Shown here in pieces: positions 34,588 through 43,727 of a stretch of DNA of 64,000 bases. How positions within the stretch are numbered: the first letter of the stretch is position 1; every line of letters starts with the position of its first letter. The stretch comes from Ralstonia insidiosa (lineage in GTDB: Bacteria > Pseudomonadota > Gammaproteobacteria > Burkholderiales > Burkholderiaceae): assembly GCF_008801405.1 (NCBI RefSeq), contig NZ_VZPV01000001.1:2666001-2730000 (forward strand), written 5' to 3'. The notes beneath the pieces are model-generated. The model saw nothing but the letters and a program-made list of their open reading frames with translations. It searched no databases and was not told the origin of the DNA. The position numbers and the translations under genes were made by a program.

Positions 34588-36117
34588 TCAATGGAAAGGC
34601 CACGGCGCACCCGCGTCCCAGACGGGGATGCCGAGATGCGCGTACCACGGCGCCATCACGAACACGCCATAGACGATGCCGATCAGCACAGACACCACGC
34701 CCACCTTTGCGTAATCCGCGGTGGTGAAGGTGCCGCTGCTGTAGGCCACCACGGCGGCGGTGATCTGCGTGGGGAGGATGTAGGCGAAGCTGTCGCTGTC
34801 GCATACCAGCAGCGTGAAAGCCACCGGATGCAGGCCCAGCTTGGGTGCGAGCGCCAGCATGATGGGCGCAATCATGGTGACGGCAGCCACGTTGGAGAGC
34901 ATGGCGAGCCGCGCCACATGCGTGCCGATCATCACAATGAACAACGCCAGCCACCACGGGTGGCCTTGGGCGAAGCGATACAACCAGTCAGCCACCCACG
35001 GCGCGAGGCCTGTTTCGCTGATGGCGGCAGACAGGCTGAGCGCACCCGCCAGCAGGAAGAGCGTGCCCCAGATCGTACGGTTCTGGATGTCCTTCCAGCC
35101 CAGCCCCGTCAGCCCCGGCACGAACAAGGCGGCCAGACCAAGCAACGCCACGATCTCGGAAGGCAAGCCATGCCACGACTCGGTCGCCCAGAGCACAGCC
35201 ACCGCTGCGAACACCAACAGGATGGCCTTGGCATGCCCACCCGCCGGCGGCAGCGCGGCACGTTCAGCCGCGATGGCGGCCGCGCCGCCGGGCAGTCTCA
35301 CAGCGCGCGACTTGAAGTAGAACTGCACCCACAGTTGCGTCAGCACGAACATGCCCAGGTAGGGCCACTGCAGCTTGAACCAGTCGAGATAGGACAGATG
35401 CAACCCGAGCTGTTTCTGCAGCAAGCCTACGATCACCAGGTTGGGCAAATGCGCGGTCAAGATGCACATGCCGCTGATCATCGAGCCATAGACCAGCGAC
35501 TGGATGACGATGGCCTTCTTGGCACTACGCTCACGCGGCGTGTCGCCAAACAGATCGGCGATGCCGTTGACCACCGGCAATAGTGCCGCCGCTCGTGCAT
35601 TGGCCGCCGGCACCAGAAAGCTCAGCACGAAGTTGATGGCAAACATCGACCAGATCACGCCATTGGCGGTGCTGGTCTTGAGCTTGTCGAGCAGCCACAA
35701 CGCAATGCGGCGGTCCAGTCCCGCCCCCTGCATGATCGACGAGAACAGGAACGCGGTCAGGCACAGGAACACCACCGGTGTGGCGAAGCCGCTGGCGGCC
35801 TTGGAGAAGGGTGTAACAGCATGCGCGAGTACCAGCAGCGCCGGAATGAGGATGCCGCTTACCCCCACCGGCACCGCTTCGCTCATCCAGATCACGGCAG
35901 CCCAGGCCACCACCGCCAGGGTGGCACGCCCCGCAGGCGACAGCCCCTCTGGCTGCGGCAACACAAACAAGACAAGCAAGAACGCCGCCCACGCCGCAAA
36001 AAAACCGAGGCGCGCCTTGAGCAACGGGCTGAGCCGCGAACGAACACCGGCGATCACCTGGCCAGATTGCCAGCCGGACTGCGAAGACAGCGATGACGGA
36101 TCGACTGGACTGCTCAC
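34588..36117 (-). CDS. SLC13/DASS family anion transporter
   Basis: A 509-residue membrane protein with about 12 hydrophobic helices. Features of the divalent anion:sodium symporter family include AVVIWMSEAVPVGVSGI-like AAVIWMSEAVPVGVSG, FLVPAANARAAALLPVV, NRTIWGTLFLLAGALSLSAAIS and LPTQITAAVVAYSSGTF. Substrates of the family are dicarboxylates, tricarboxylates, sulfate or sugar acids such as tartrate. Here a carboxylated sugar derivative is the sensible guess. The start is a GTG with GGGG six bases upstream; a second GTG 30 bp further upstream is possible. A 150-bp gap separates it from the epimerase gene. Confidence 0.85.
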   Translation of the reverse strand: MSSPVDPSSLSSQSGWQSGQVIAGVRSRLSPLLKARLGFFAAWAAFLLVLFVLPQPEGLSPAGRATLAVVAWAAVIWMSEAVPVGVSGILIPALLVLAHAVTPFSKAASGFATPVVFLCLTAFLFSSIMQGAGLDRRIALWLLDKLKTSTANGVIWSMFAINFVLSFLVPAANARAAALLPVVNGIADLFGDTPRERSAKKAIVIQSLVYGSMISGMCILTAHLPNLVIVGLLQKQLGLHLSYLDWFKLQWPYLGMFVLTQLWVQFYFKSRAVRLPGGAAAIAAERAALPPAGGHAKAILLVFAAVAVLWATESWHGLPSEIVALLGLAALFVPGLTGLGWKDIQNRTIWGTLFLLAGALSLSAAISETGLAPWVADWLYRFAQGHPWWLALFIVMIGTHVARLAMLSNVAAVTMIAPIMLALAPKLGLHPVAFTLLVCDSDSFAYILPTQITAAVVAYSSGTFTTADYAKVGVVSVLIGIVYGVFVMAPWYAHLGIPVWDAGAPWPFH

Positions 36118-36267
36118 GATGACCCCATGACGGTTTGCTGGATGCACAAAGACGCCATGCTGGTCAATCTGCTCCCTTCTGGAGCCATGCTACGGGCTAA
36201 TCCCGGGCCGCCAACGAATCCGTTTGCATATCGTCATGACCCCGCTGTACAAGCGCCCTTTGGGAGA

Positions 36268-37209
36268 TCAGCTGACGGCGGGTTCGATACGCAGTTGCAT
36301 GCGCAAACGCATCGTCTCGCCCGGCGCGAGAACACGCAGCCCCGTTCCTTCCCAACCCTGCGCGGCCAGATTGACCGCGTCGGCCACATGCGAGACGGGC
36401 TCTAGGCAGAAGTAAGGCTGCCCTTTCGGCGCATGGAGGATGAAATGATCGAGGGGATCGGCAGCGCGTATCGTGAGCGTTGCACTGTCGACGCGGGATA
36501 TGGCGGCCTGCTGCCGCCAATTGCTGTAGTAGACGCTGAGGGCGTCGTCCGGCAACGCACGTGCGTTGCTGAAGTCTTCGCGCGCCGTGATCGGCTCGCT
36601 GCGGATGGCCACCTCGCCGGCATCGGTCGGCCACATCGTCGCCGCATCAAACTGGATGTGCATGCCGGCAGCGCGCACGAAGTACGGATGAAAGCCGCCG
36701 CCTGCAGGCATATCACTGTCACCGTCATTGCGCAGCGTCATGACGGCGTCCAGCCCTTCCGCGGTCAACACCAGCGTTTGCGTGGCGGTAAATGCCCAGG
36801 GCCAGCTGTCGACGTCGGGCACGTGGCGCAGGCCGAGCACGATCGACGATGCGGTCAGTTGCTCGACCGCCCATGCACGTGCGTGCGCCAGACCGTGCAT
36901 GGCATGCGGCTGGCCCGGATGCGGCGCGAGACGAATCTCGCGGCCACCCCATTGGAGGCGTCCTTCGCGGATGCGGTTGGAGAACGGCAACAACGGGTAG
37001 CAGCCCGCCTTGGGCCATGCCAACCCATTGAAGCCGTCACGCAGGCAAACCTCGGACATCGGCGCCAGCCAATCAATGCGCTGGCTGCCCTCGCCGGCCG
37101 AAGCCAGCGAGGCAATGCGGCCACCCGCCGCCGGCGCGACGACCATTGTCAATGCGCCGGCCCGCAGCGTATGCACCGGGCCAGGTGCCAGCCACGTCGT
37201 CAACGTCAT
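36268..37209 (-). CDS. Aldose 1-epimerase family protein
   Basis: A 313-residue beta-sandwich protein of the galactose mutarotase-like family. Recognisable parts are GCYPLLPFSNRIREGRL (with NR), HPGQPHAMHGLAH containing the catalytic His, GGGFHPYFV, and the late Glu in PYFCLEPVSHVADAVNL. It interconverts alpha and beta anomers of an aldose. Its ATG overlaps the porin stop (ATGA), so the two are translationally coupled. Next to the GH31 gene it probably handles the anomer released by that enzyme. Confidence 0.88.
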   Translation of the reverse strand: MTLTTWLAPGPVHTLRAGALTMVVAPAAGGRIASLASAGEGSQRIDWLAPMSEVCLRDGFNGLAWPKAGCYPLLPFSNRIREGRLQWGGREIRLAPHPGQPHAMHGLAHARAWAVEQLTASSIVLGLRHVPDVDSWPWAFTATQTLVLTAEGLDAVMTLRNDGDSDMPAGGGFHPYFVRAAGMHIQFDAATMWPTDAGEVAIRSEPITAREDFSNARALPDDALSVYYSNWRQQAAISRVDSATLTIRAADPLDHFILHAPKGQPYFCLEPVSHVADAVNLAAQGWEGTGLRVLAPGETMRLRMQLRIEPAVS

Positions 37210-38393
37210 CAGAAGAAATGACGAATGCCAACCATGCCGACGAACTGGCTCGGGCCGCTGGACGGCGTGCCGTTCTGCGAGTCACCCACCGATGCCACAG
37301 CGTTGACGATGCTGCCCGTCGAGCTCAGCGTCTGGCCGCTCGCTTTCTGATAGGCCTCAACCATGTAGAACGCCGTGCGCTTGGAGAACGAATACAGCTG
37401 CTCCATCGAGATCTGGTGATAGCGCGCCGCCTTGTCCACGCCGTTGCGCTTGTTCTCGGCGGTGTAGCTGTAGCCGGCGGCCAAAGTCAGAGCAGGCGTG
37501 AGCGCGTACGTGGCAATCGCACCAAACGTGTTGAACGACGCCGTCTGTGCAAACCCTGCCGGCGAGGTGGCACCCGGCTTGTACTGCACGTTGGAGTAGT
37601 TCAACCCCATCATCAGCTTGCCCACGGTGTAACGTGCAGCGGTACCGATGATCTGTGCGGTATCGGCTGTTGCATAGCCCTTGTTGATGGGCGCGTTGTT
37701 GGCGAAGTCACCAGTGTTGTTCTGGAAGGTCGGGACGTTCTTCAAGCGAATGTAGCCAGCCGACCAGGCGAACGCCTGGTAGTCGTAACGCATTGCCGCA
37801 CTGAAGGCACTGCCGTTGGACATGCTGCCCGCCTGCTCGCCCATGCCGTACTGCAAACCCGCCTGGAAACCGCCGAACGTGGGCGACGTATAGGTGATCG
37901 AATTCGGCACACGCAGCGTGGTGTCCATCGCGTCGACGTCGCCCGGGTGCGCACCGACAGCGCCGGTCAACACATTGGTCGGGCCCAGCGCGGCAACGTA
38001 CTGGAAGTACGGCGTGTACTGACGACCCATCGTGACCTGGCCGTAGTCTTTGTTAGCGAGGCCGACATAGGCCTGGCGATTAAAAATGGTGTTCGCCTTG
38101 CTTAGCGCGCCCGTATCGGCTGCAAAACCGTTCTCCAGGCGGAACACTGCCGTGTTGCCGCCGCCCAGGTCTTCCGAGCCCATCAGGCCGAACTTGCTGG
38201 CGGCCAGGGCGCCAGAGTTCATGTACGTGTTGGAATGCCCGCCCTGATTGCTCGAATAGGCAATGGCGTTATCGACCACGCCGTACAGCGTGACCGACGA
38301 TTGCGCCGATGCGTGCATCGACAGCCCCGCGCATAGCAGTGCGGCGCATGCATAGACAGGTTTGACAGAAAATTTGGCTCGTGTGGTTTTCAT
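37209..38393 (-). CDS. Gram-negative porin (OmpC-like, Burkholderiales type)
   Basis: A 394-residue outer-membrane porin. It has a signal peptide (MKTTRAKFSVKPVYACAALL, cleaved after HASAQ), then SSVTLYGVVDNAIAYSSNQGG, the standard start of Burkholderiales trimeric porins, many alternating beta strands, and a C-terminal RHFF ending in Phe as needed for BAM recognition. The start at MKTTRAK places the signal peptide correctly; an upstream codon would add 17 residues. It is inside the sugar locus between GH31 and the epimerase, so it is probably the dedicated entry pore. Confidence 0.93.
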   Translation of the reverse strand: MKTTRAKFSVKPVYACAALLCAGLSMHASAQSSVTLYGVVDNAIAYSSNQGGHSNTYMNSGALAASKFGLMGSEDLGGGNTAVFRLENGFAADTGALSKANTIFNRQAYVGLANKDYGQVTMGRQYTPYFQYVAALGPTNVLTGAVGAHPGDVDAMDTTLRVPNSITYTSPTFGGFQAGLQYGMGEQAGSMSNGSAFSAAMRYDYQAFAWSAGYIRLKNVPTFQNNTGDFANNAPINKGYATADTAQIIGTAARYTVGKLMMGLNYSNVQYKPGATSPAGFAQTASFNTFGAIATYALTPALTLAAGYSYTAENKRNGVDKAARYHQISMEQLYSFSKRTAFYMVEAYQKASGQTLSSTGSIVNAVASVGDSQNGTPSSGPSQFVGMVGIRHFF

Positions 38394-38489
38394 CGTTGTT
38401 GTCTCGGTTTTGGTTATCTCCAGCACCTTGGGGAAACCGTGCATCTCCGGGCTCTCCGCGCCCGGTTGCGATGCACGGGGGATGCGGCA

Positions 38490-40901
38490 CTAGGCCAGCA
38501 ACTGCAGCGTCAGACGGCGCCAGCCGCCTGCAACGTTGTCGTCAACAATACGGGCCTTTGAGGCCTGCACCTGCCGCTGCTCGGCGGCGGGCAACTGGAT
38601 CTCGATGGTGTCTGTCTGCACAGACATGCGGCCTTCGCGTGAGACATGCAGCGTGAGGGTGTGCGCGTCCGACACCGCGCGCACGTTCCAGCGACCCTGC
38701 TCGCCGTGGCGCCAGGCTTCGGTCTCGCCGTCGTCCTCAATGCAGCCACCAACCGCCTCGCCGGCGCCGCTCGTCGGCACCACAAGGAAGGCACGCTGAT
38801 CGGCGCGCTGGTCGAAATGCTGCTCAGCCACGTTCAGCGCAATCACACCACCTTCGCGGATCAACATGACCGGCTGGTCCCACGGTGCAGGCAGCGTGAC
38901 GGTTTGACCACCCTCGAATGCCTCACCGCTCCAGTACGACACCCAGCGCGCACCGGCGGGCAGATAGACCGAGCGCTCGCGCTGCCCTTGCTCCACCACC
39001 GGCGCCACCAGCAGCGACGCGCCGATCAGCATGTCGTCGTTCTCTTCGTAGCAGCGGCGGTCCGATGGGAACTCGGCAAACGTCGGCTTGAGCACCGGCT
39101 CGTAGGCCTGCGTGGATTGCCACAGCAGCTCGTACAGATACGGAATCAGGCGATAGCGCAGCTTGATGAGCGAGGCGATCTGCGAGGTCACCTCTGGGTA
39201 CATCCACGGCTCGTTGACGGTCTTGTCGTCGTTCCACGAGTGAATGGAGAAGCGCGGCAGGAAGGCGCCGAACGCCACCCAGCGCACCAGCAGTTCCGGC
39301 GACGGCGCCGGACCCGCGAAACCGCCAATGTCATGGCCGATGTTCGACACCCCCGACAGCGCCAGACCCAGGCCCATCTTGTTGTTGAAGCGCAGCGTCT
39401 CCCACGAGGTGTAGTTGTCGCCCGACCAGGTCTGCACGTAGCGCTGCATGCCGACGACGCCCGAGCGCGACACCAGGAACGGCCGGCGCTGCGGCGCGTA
39501 CTCAAGCTGCGCCTCGCGCGAGGCGCGCATCATCAGCATGGTGTGCAGTACCTTGGCTTCGCGAATCGGGTGCTTCTTGCCAAACCCCTGCGCGAAGGCA
39601 TCGGGGGACCACACTTCAAACTCGTTGTTGTCGTTCCAGGTGGACGCCATGCCGTAGTCGAGCAACGCGCTCTTGACGTTGGCTTTCCACCAATCCAGTG
39701 TCTTCGGGTTGGTGAAGTCGAGATACGCGCCCACCTCATCCCAGAACTGCACCCAGGCGGGCTCACCATTGGCGTCGCACACCAGCAGGCCGGCTTCCTT
39801 AGCCTCTGCAAACTTGGGGTGATCCTGCAGCAGGCAGGGCTTGATGTTGGGGCACAGGCGAATGCCGGCATCCAGGTAGCCCTGTACGAAGCCGCGCGCA
39901 TCCGGGAACTTGTCGGTGTTCCAGTTGAAGACGTAGCGCTTCGGGCCGATCGATGTGTAACCCGACGACAGGTGGAACGAATCGCACAGGATGTCGTGCT
40001 CGCGGCATCCCTTGATGAACTCGCCCATCTGCTCCTGCGCGTTGGGCGCGTCGGTATACGTCATGGTCGAGCCGGAATAGCCCAGGCCCCATTTCGGCAT
40101 CCACGCCGGGCGGCCGGTCATCCACGTGAAGCGGCGCGTGGCGTCGAGCGGCGTATCGGGCGAAGCGATGAAGTAGTAGTCCAGATCGCCAAACGGCGCT
40201 GCAAAGTACCGGTAGTGGCCGTGGTAGTTGTCCAGCTCGCGGCCCATGTCGAAGCTGCAGTCGGACAACGTATCGTAGAACAGGCCGAAACCGGTGCCGT
40301 TCTCCGGGTGCCACGTCACATAGAACGGAATGTGCTTGTACAGCGGATCGGTCGTACGTGCGCTATAGCCCATCGCGTCGATGTTGCGCATCTCGTAGCG
40401 CTGATGCGCGCGGTTGAGCTCACCAGCGCGTTCACCCAGACCGAAGTACATCTCACCCGGTTCGCGGCGCACGTAGTGATAGACCTGTTCATCCCAGTAG
40501 CCGAAGTTGTAGGCCTGGGTGGCGCGATCGTGCAGCACCGCCTGCCATTGGCCGGCTCGGCTGATCTCCCACGTGCAGAAGCCGCCCGCGAGTGCAACGC
40601 TCAGGCGGATCTTGCTGGTCTGCAAGCGCAGCGTGTCGGCATCAGCATGCAGCTCGAACGTCGGCAGCGAGAACCCGCTGAGATCACGTCGGTCACGCCC
40701 TTCGAGCGGCGTATCGTCGGCGCCCGGCGCAATCGACCACGTGGCCGGGCCGCGCAAGTCACCGTGCGGCAGCACCAGCACACGGATGATGTCTTCTTCG
40801 AGCACGAAGACTTCAATCGCAGCGCCAGTGCTGCTGGCCAGGCGAAGTCGGTTGCCGTCTTGCGCCTGGAGTTCGAATCGGGGGGGATGCAGCATGGACA
40901 T
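38490..40901 (-). CDS. Glycoside hydrolase family 31 protein
   Basis: An 803-residue GH31 enzyme with an N-terminal beta domain (to about residue 240), catalytic barrel and C-terminal beta domains. The nucleophile motif is WNDNNEF (residues 422-428, predicted Asp424) rather than the common WxDMNE, and the acid/base is Asp495 in WSGDNYTSW. FGLGERAGELNR and KWGLGYSGSTMTYTD are also typical. GH31 includes alpha-glucosidases, alpha-xylosidases and sulfoquinovosidases; the specificity here is unknown. No signal peptide, so cytoplasmic. It begins 10 bp after the MFS gene. The long reverse-strand reading frame across it is a GC artefact. Confidence 0.92.
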   Translation of the reverse strand: MSMLHPPRFELQAQDGNRLRLASSTGAAIEVFVLEEDIIRVLVLPHGDLRGPATWSIAPGADDTPLEGRDRRDLSGFSLPTFELHADADTLRLQTSKIRLSVALAGGFCTWEISRAGQWQAVLHDRATQAYNFGYWDEQVYHYVRREPGEMYFGLGERAGELNRAHQRYEMRNIDAMGYSARTTDPLYKHIPFYVTWHPENGTGFGLFYDTLSDCSFDMGRELDNYHGHYRYFAAPFGDLDYYFIASPDTPLDATRRFTWMTGRPAWMPKWGLGYSGSTMTYTDAPNAQEQMGEFIKGCREHDILCDSFHLSSGYTSIGPKRYVFNWNTDKFPDARGFVQGYLDAGIRLCPNIKPCLLQDHPKFAEAKEAGLLVCDANGEPAWVQFWDEVGAYLDFTNPKTLDWWKANVKSALLDYGMASTWNDNNEFEVWSPDAFAQGFGKKHPIREAKVLHTMLMMRASREAQLEYAPQRRPFLVSRSGVVGMQRYVQTWSGDNYTSWETLRFNNKMGLGLALSGVSNIGHDIGGFAGPAPSPELLVRWVAFGAFLPRFSIHSWNDDKTVNEPWMYPEVTSQIASLIKLRYRLIPYLYELLWQSTQAYEPVLKPTFAEFPSDRRCYEENDDMLIGASLLVAPVVEQGQRERSVYLPAGARWVSYWSGEAFEGGQTVTLPAPWDQPVMLIREGGVIALNVAEQHFDQRADQRAFLVVPTSGAGEAVGGCIEDDGETEAWRHGEQGRWNVRAVSDAHTLTLHVSREGRMSVQTDTIEIQLPAAEQRQVQASKARIVDDNVAGGWRRLTLQLLA

Positions 40902-40911
40902 CGGTTTCAGC

Positions 40912-42204
40912 TCAATTTGAAGCGGAGAGTTTCATCTGGCGTGCAGCACGCTCTTCCTGAGATTGACCGCGGATCAGGATGATCAACAGCACGGCGGCAA
41001 TCACGTCAAACGCGCCCAGCAGGCTGAACAGCGGGCCATAGCCAACCGTATCGGCCAAAGCGCCCACCACAGCAGTGAATGCCAGACCGCCGATCCAGCC
41101 GGACATACCGGCAAAACCGCTGGCCGTACCCACTTCTTGCGGATCGAACACGTCTGCGCTGAGCGTATTGACGGACACGGAAATCATCTGGTGCGCGAAG
41201 CCACCCACGCAGAACAGCGCGATGGCTACATACGGCGATGCCACCAGGCCGACGCACGCCGGGCCGATCATCATCAGTGCACCCAGTACCACGCCGCCTA
41301 CACGCGACCACACCAGCGGCAGGCGACCATACTTCATCAGCAGCGGTGACAGATAACCGCCGGCCATGCCACCCAAGTCCGCCGCGAGGAACGGCAACCA
41401 CGCAAACATGGCGATCTGCTTCAGATCCATGCCGCGCTCCTTGAAGAAGTACAGCGGGATCCAGAAGCTGAGCGTCTGCCAGGCCGGCTCGGTAAAGAAG
41501 CGCGCCAGTGCAATCGCCCAGAAACGGCGCGACAACACGATCTCGGAGATCGGACGCTTTTCGCGCTTCCCGCCCGCCGAACGCAGTTGCCCGTCGGTGA
41601 TGGTTTGCAGCTCTTGCTTGGACAACCGCGGATGCTCGTTTGGCGAACGGTAGAAGGCGTACCACAATGCCGCCCAGAAGAAGCCCAGCGCACCGGTCAC
41701 CACAAACGCAGCTTGCCAGCCATGCCGCATGGAGAGGAACAACACCAGCGGCGGCGCCAGCATGGCGCCGAACGACGTGCCGACGTTGAACCAGCCCGTC
41801 GCCACCGATTTTTCCTTGTCCGGGAACCACTCCGCCACGGCCTTCATACCCGATGGAATGGCCGCCGCCTCCGTCAATCCCATGAAGGCGCGGAAACCTG
41901 CCAGCGACAGCCACCCCGTTGCGCCTGCATGCAGCACACCGGAAAACGACCACAACACAGCGAACAGCGCAAAGCCGATGCGCAGGCCGATCAAGTCGAC
42001 GATGAAGCCGCACACTGGCTGCATGAGCGTGTAGCCAAACTGAAACGCCATGACCACGTAACCATACTGCTGCGTGGTCATTGACAGATCTTCCTTGAGC
42101 GTTGGGGCCAGCACACCCAATGAATTGCGCGCCAAGTAGTTCATGATCGTGCCCAGACACACCAGCACGATGATCCACCAGCGCAAACCCTTGATGGTTT
42201 TCAA
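40912..42204 (-). CDS. MFS transporter, hexuronate/aldarate-type (ACS family)
   Basis: A 430-residue 12-helix carrier. It starts MKTIKGLRWWIIVLVCLGTIMNYLARNSLG, the N-terminus of ExuT/GudP-type anion:cation symporters, and contains RAFMGLTEAAAIPSGMKAVAEWFP, the conserved motif of that family. Substrates of relatives are galacturonate, glucuronate, glucarate and galactonate. It lies between gudD and GH31 on the same strand, so D-glucarate or a hexuronate is the likely cargo. A 19-nt hairpin lies in the 65-bp gap after gudD. Confidence 0.9.
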   Translation of the reverse strand: MKTIKGLRWWIIVLVCLGTIMNYLARNSLGVLAPTLKEDLSMTTQQYGYVVMAFQFGYTLMQPVCGFIVDLIGLRIGFALFAVLWSFSGVLHAGATGWLSLAGFRAFMGLTEAAAIPSGMKAVAEWFPDKEKSVATGWFNVGTSFGAMLAPPLVLFLSMRHGWQAAFVVTGALGFFWAALWYAFYRSPNEHPRLSKQELQTITDGQLRSAGGKREKRPISEIVLSRRFWAIALARFFTEPAWQTLSFWIPLYFFKERGMDLKQIAMFAWLPFLAADLGGMAGGYLSPLLMKYGRLPLVWSRVGGVVLGALMMIGPACVGLVASPYVAIALFCVGGFAHQMISVSVNTLSADVFDPQEVGTASGFAGMSGWIGGLAFTAVVGALADTVGYGPLFSLLGAFDVIAAVLLIILIRGQSQEERAARQMKLSASN

Positions 42205-42236
42205 GATTCGTCTCCAGATATTTTTTGTATTTTTTT

Positions 42237-42255
42237 GGGCGGTCTGAGACCGCCC
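42237..42255. other. Perfect 8-bp hairpin between gudD and the MFS gene
   Basis: GGGCGGTC and GACCGCCC flank TGA. On the minus (coding) strand it is followed by A7 rather than T, so it is not a usual terminator for gudD; it may stabilise or separate the gudD mRNA from the downstream transporter. On the plus strand it is preceded by T7. Confidence 0.5.
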
Positions 42256-42269
42256 GGGGTCTGCCTACC

Positions 42270-43622
42270 TCAACGCACCAGACACGGACGCTTGTTGTTG
42301 AACGTCCAGTTGGGCACCAGGCACTGCATGGCGGCAGCATCGTCGCGCGCGCCCAGCCCGTGCTGCTTGTACAGCGCGTGCGCCTTCTCTACCTGGGCCA
42401 TGTCGAGCACCACGCCCAACCCCGGCACAGCAGGCACGTCGATCTCGCCGCCCACGATCTGGAACGGCTCACGCGTCAGACGCTGGCCGTCCTGCCAGAT
42501 CCAATGGGTGTCGATGGCAGTGATGTTGCCCGGCGCGGCAGCGGCCACGTGCGTGAACATCGCCAGTGAAATATCGAAGTGGTTGTTGGAGTGCGAGCCC
42601 CAGGTCAGGCCCCAGTCATCGCACATTTGTGCCACGCGCACGGAGCCCTGCATGGTCCAGAAGTGCGGATCGGCCAGTGGAATGTCGACCGAGTGCAACT
42701 GGATGGCGTGGCCCATCTGGCGCCAGTCGGTGGCGATCATGTTGGTGGCGGTCGGCAGGCCGGTGGCACGGCGGAACTCGGCCATGACCTCACGGCCGGA
42801 GTAACCGCCTTCGGCACCGCACGGGTCTTCGGCATAGGCCAGCACGTCGTGCTTGTCGCGGCACAGGCGGATGGCCTCTTCCAGCGACCACGCACCGTTC
42901 GGGTCCAGCGTGACACGCGCGTCGGGAAAGGCCTCGGCCAGCGCGGTGGTGACGACCATTTCATCATCGCCGCTCAACACGCCGCCCTTGAGCTTGAAAT
43001 CCTTGAAGCCGTAGCGGGCGTGCGCGGCCTTGGCCAGGCGCACGACAGCTTCGGGGGTGAGCGCTTCTTCGTGGCGCACACGAGTCCAGTCGTCGGTGGC
43101 GTCGCTGCCATCGGCATAGTCGAGATTGGTGCGCTTGCGGTCGCCCACGAAAAACAGGTAGCCCAGCACCGGCACCTTGGCACGCTGCTGCCCCTGCCCC
43201 AGCAAGGCAGCCACGGGCACGCCCAGGTGCTGGCCCAGCAAATCCAGCAAGGCGCTTTCCAATGCTGTGACGGCGTGCACAGTGGTGCGCAGGTCAAACG
43301 TCTGCAGCCCGCGCCCGGTCGCATCGCGGTCGGCAAATTGCCGGCGCACGGTGTTGAGCACGTTGTTGTATGCGCCGATCGGCTGCCCCACCACCAGCGG
43401 TGTCGCGTCTTCAATGGTTTTACGGATCGCCTCGCCGCCCGGCACCTCGCCCACGCCGGTATGGCCGTCGGAGTCTTCCAGGATGACGATGTTGCGGGTG
43501 AAGAACGGGGCGTGCGCGCCGCTCAGGTTCAGCAGCATGCTGTCGCGTCCGGCCACGGGAATGACCTGGAGGCGGGTGATACGCGGCGTGCGCAGGGTGG
43601 ATTCAGCAGAGTTGTGATTCAT
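42270..43622 (-). CDS. gudD: D-glucarate dehydratase
   Basis: A 450-residue enolase-superfamily enzyme, which dehydrates D-glucarate (and L-idarate) to 5-keto-4-deoxyglucarate. Diagnostic parts are GVGEVPGGEAIRKTIEDA, FKLKGGVLSGDDE (the KxK lysine pair), TLDPNGAWSLEEAI and AEDPCGAEGGYSGRE with metal ligands, then TNMIATDWRQMGHAIQL and WGSHSNNHFDISLAM with the catalytic His. Length is normal. The next enzymes of the pathway (KdgD-type dehydratase, semialdehyde dehydrogenase) are not in this window. It is divergent from the GntR-family gene. A GTG 9 bp upstream is an alternative start. Confidence 0.95.
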   Translation of the reverse strand: MNHNSAESTLRTPRITRLQVIPVAGRDSMLLNLSGAHAPFFTRNIVILEDSDGHTGVGEVPGGEAIRKTIEDATPLVVGQPIGAYNNVLNTVRRQFADRDATGRGLQTFDLRTTVHAVTALESALLDLLGQHLGVPVAALLGQGQQRAKVPVLGYLFFVGDRKRTNLDYADGSDATDDWTRVRHEEALTPEAVVRLAKAAHARYGFKDFKLKGGVLSGDDEMVVTTALAEAFPDARVTLDPNGAWSLEEAIRLCRDKHDVLAYAEDPCGAEGGYSGREVMAEFRRATGLPTATNMIATDWRQMGHAIQLHSVDIPLADPHFWTMQGSVRVAQMCDDWGLTWGSHSNNHFDISLAMFTHVAAAAPGNITAIDTHWIWQDGQRLTREPFQIVGGEIDVPAVPGLGVVLDMAQVEKAHALYKQHGLGARDDAAAMQCLVPNWTFNNKRPCLVR

Positions 43623-43643
43623 GGCCGTCACATACGTTATCAG

Positions 43644-43654
43644 TCGTCATACAA
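43644..43654. promoter_or_regulatory. FadR/GntR-type operator candidate in the gudD-gntR region
   Basis: TCGTCATACAA fits the FadR-subfamily consensus TNGT-N3-ACNA exactly. It overlaps the -35 position of the gntR promoter, so the regulator may repress its own gene and gudD. A partial second copy (TCTTATGACAA) lies after the gntR gene near 44540. Binding is not shown. Confidence 0.45.
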
Positions 43655-43666
43655 CATGGAGCGGAA

Positions 43667-43672
43667 TATAAT
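43667..43672 (+). promoter_or_regulatory. -10 element (TATAAT) of the gntR gene
   Basis: A consensus TATAAT about 55 bp before the gntR start; 17 bp upstream lies TCGTCA as a weak -35 within the operator candidate. Confidence 0.5.
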
Positions 43673-43727
43673 GGACGTATCCACGCAGAACCACCCCTGG
43701 TAAACCCGAAACCCATCCGGAGACAGC

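Noticed and set aside
36433..38105. Long plus-strand open frames opposite the epimerase and porin genes
   Set aside because: Both minus-strand products are confidently identified (epimerase His motifs, porin signal peptide and terminal Phe), so the plus frames are artefacts.
38394..38489. Gap between GH31 and porin examined for a catabolite or GntR operator
   Set aside because: I found no inverted repeat or match to the TNGT-N3-ACNA pattern strong enough to report.
38646..40982. A 778-codon open frame on the plus strand, opposite the GH31 gene
   Set aside because: Shadow of the GC-rich codon usage of the GH31 gene; the product is Arg/Val/His-rich with no domain, whereas the minus-strand product is an unmistakable GH31.
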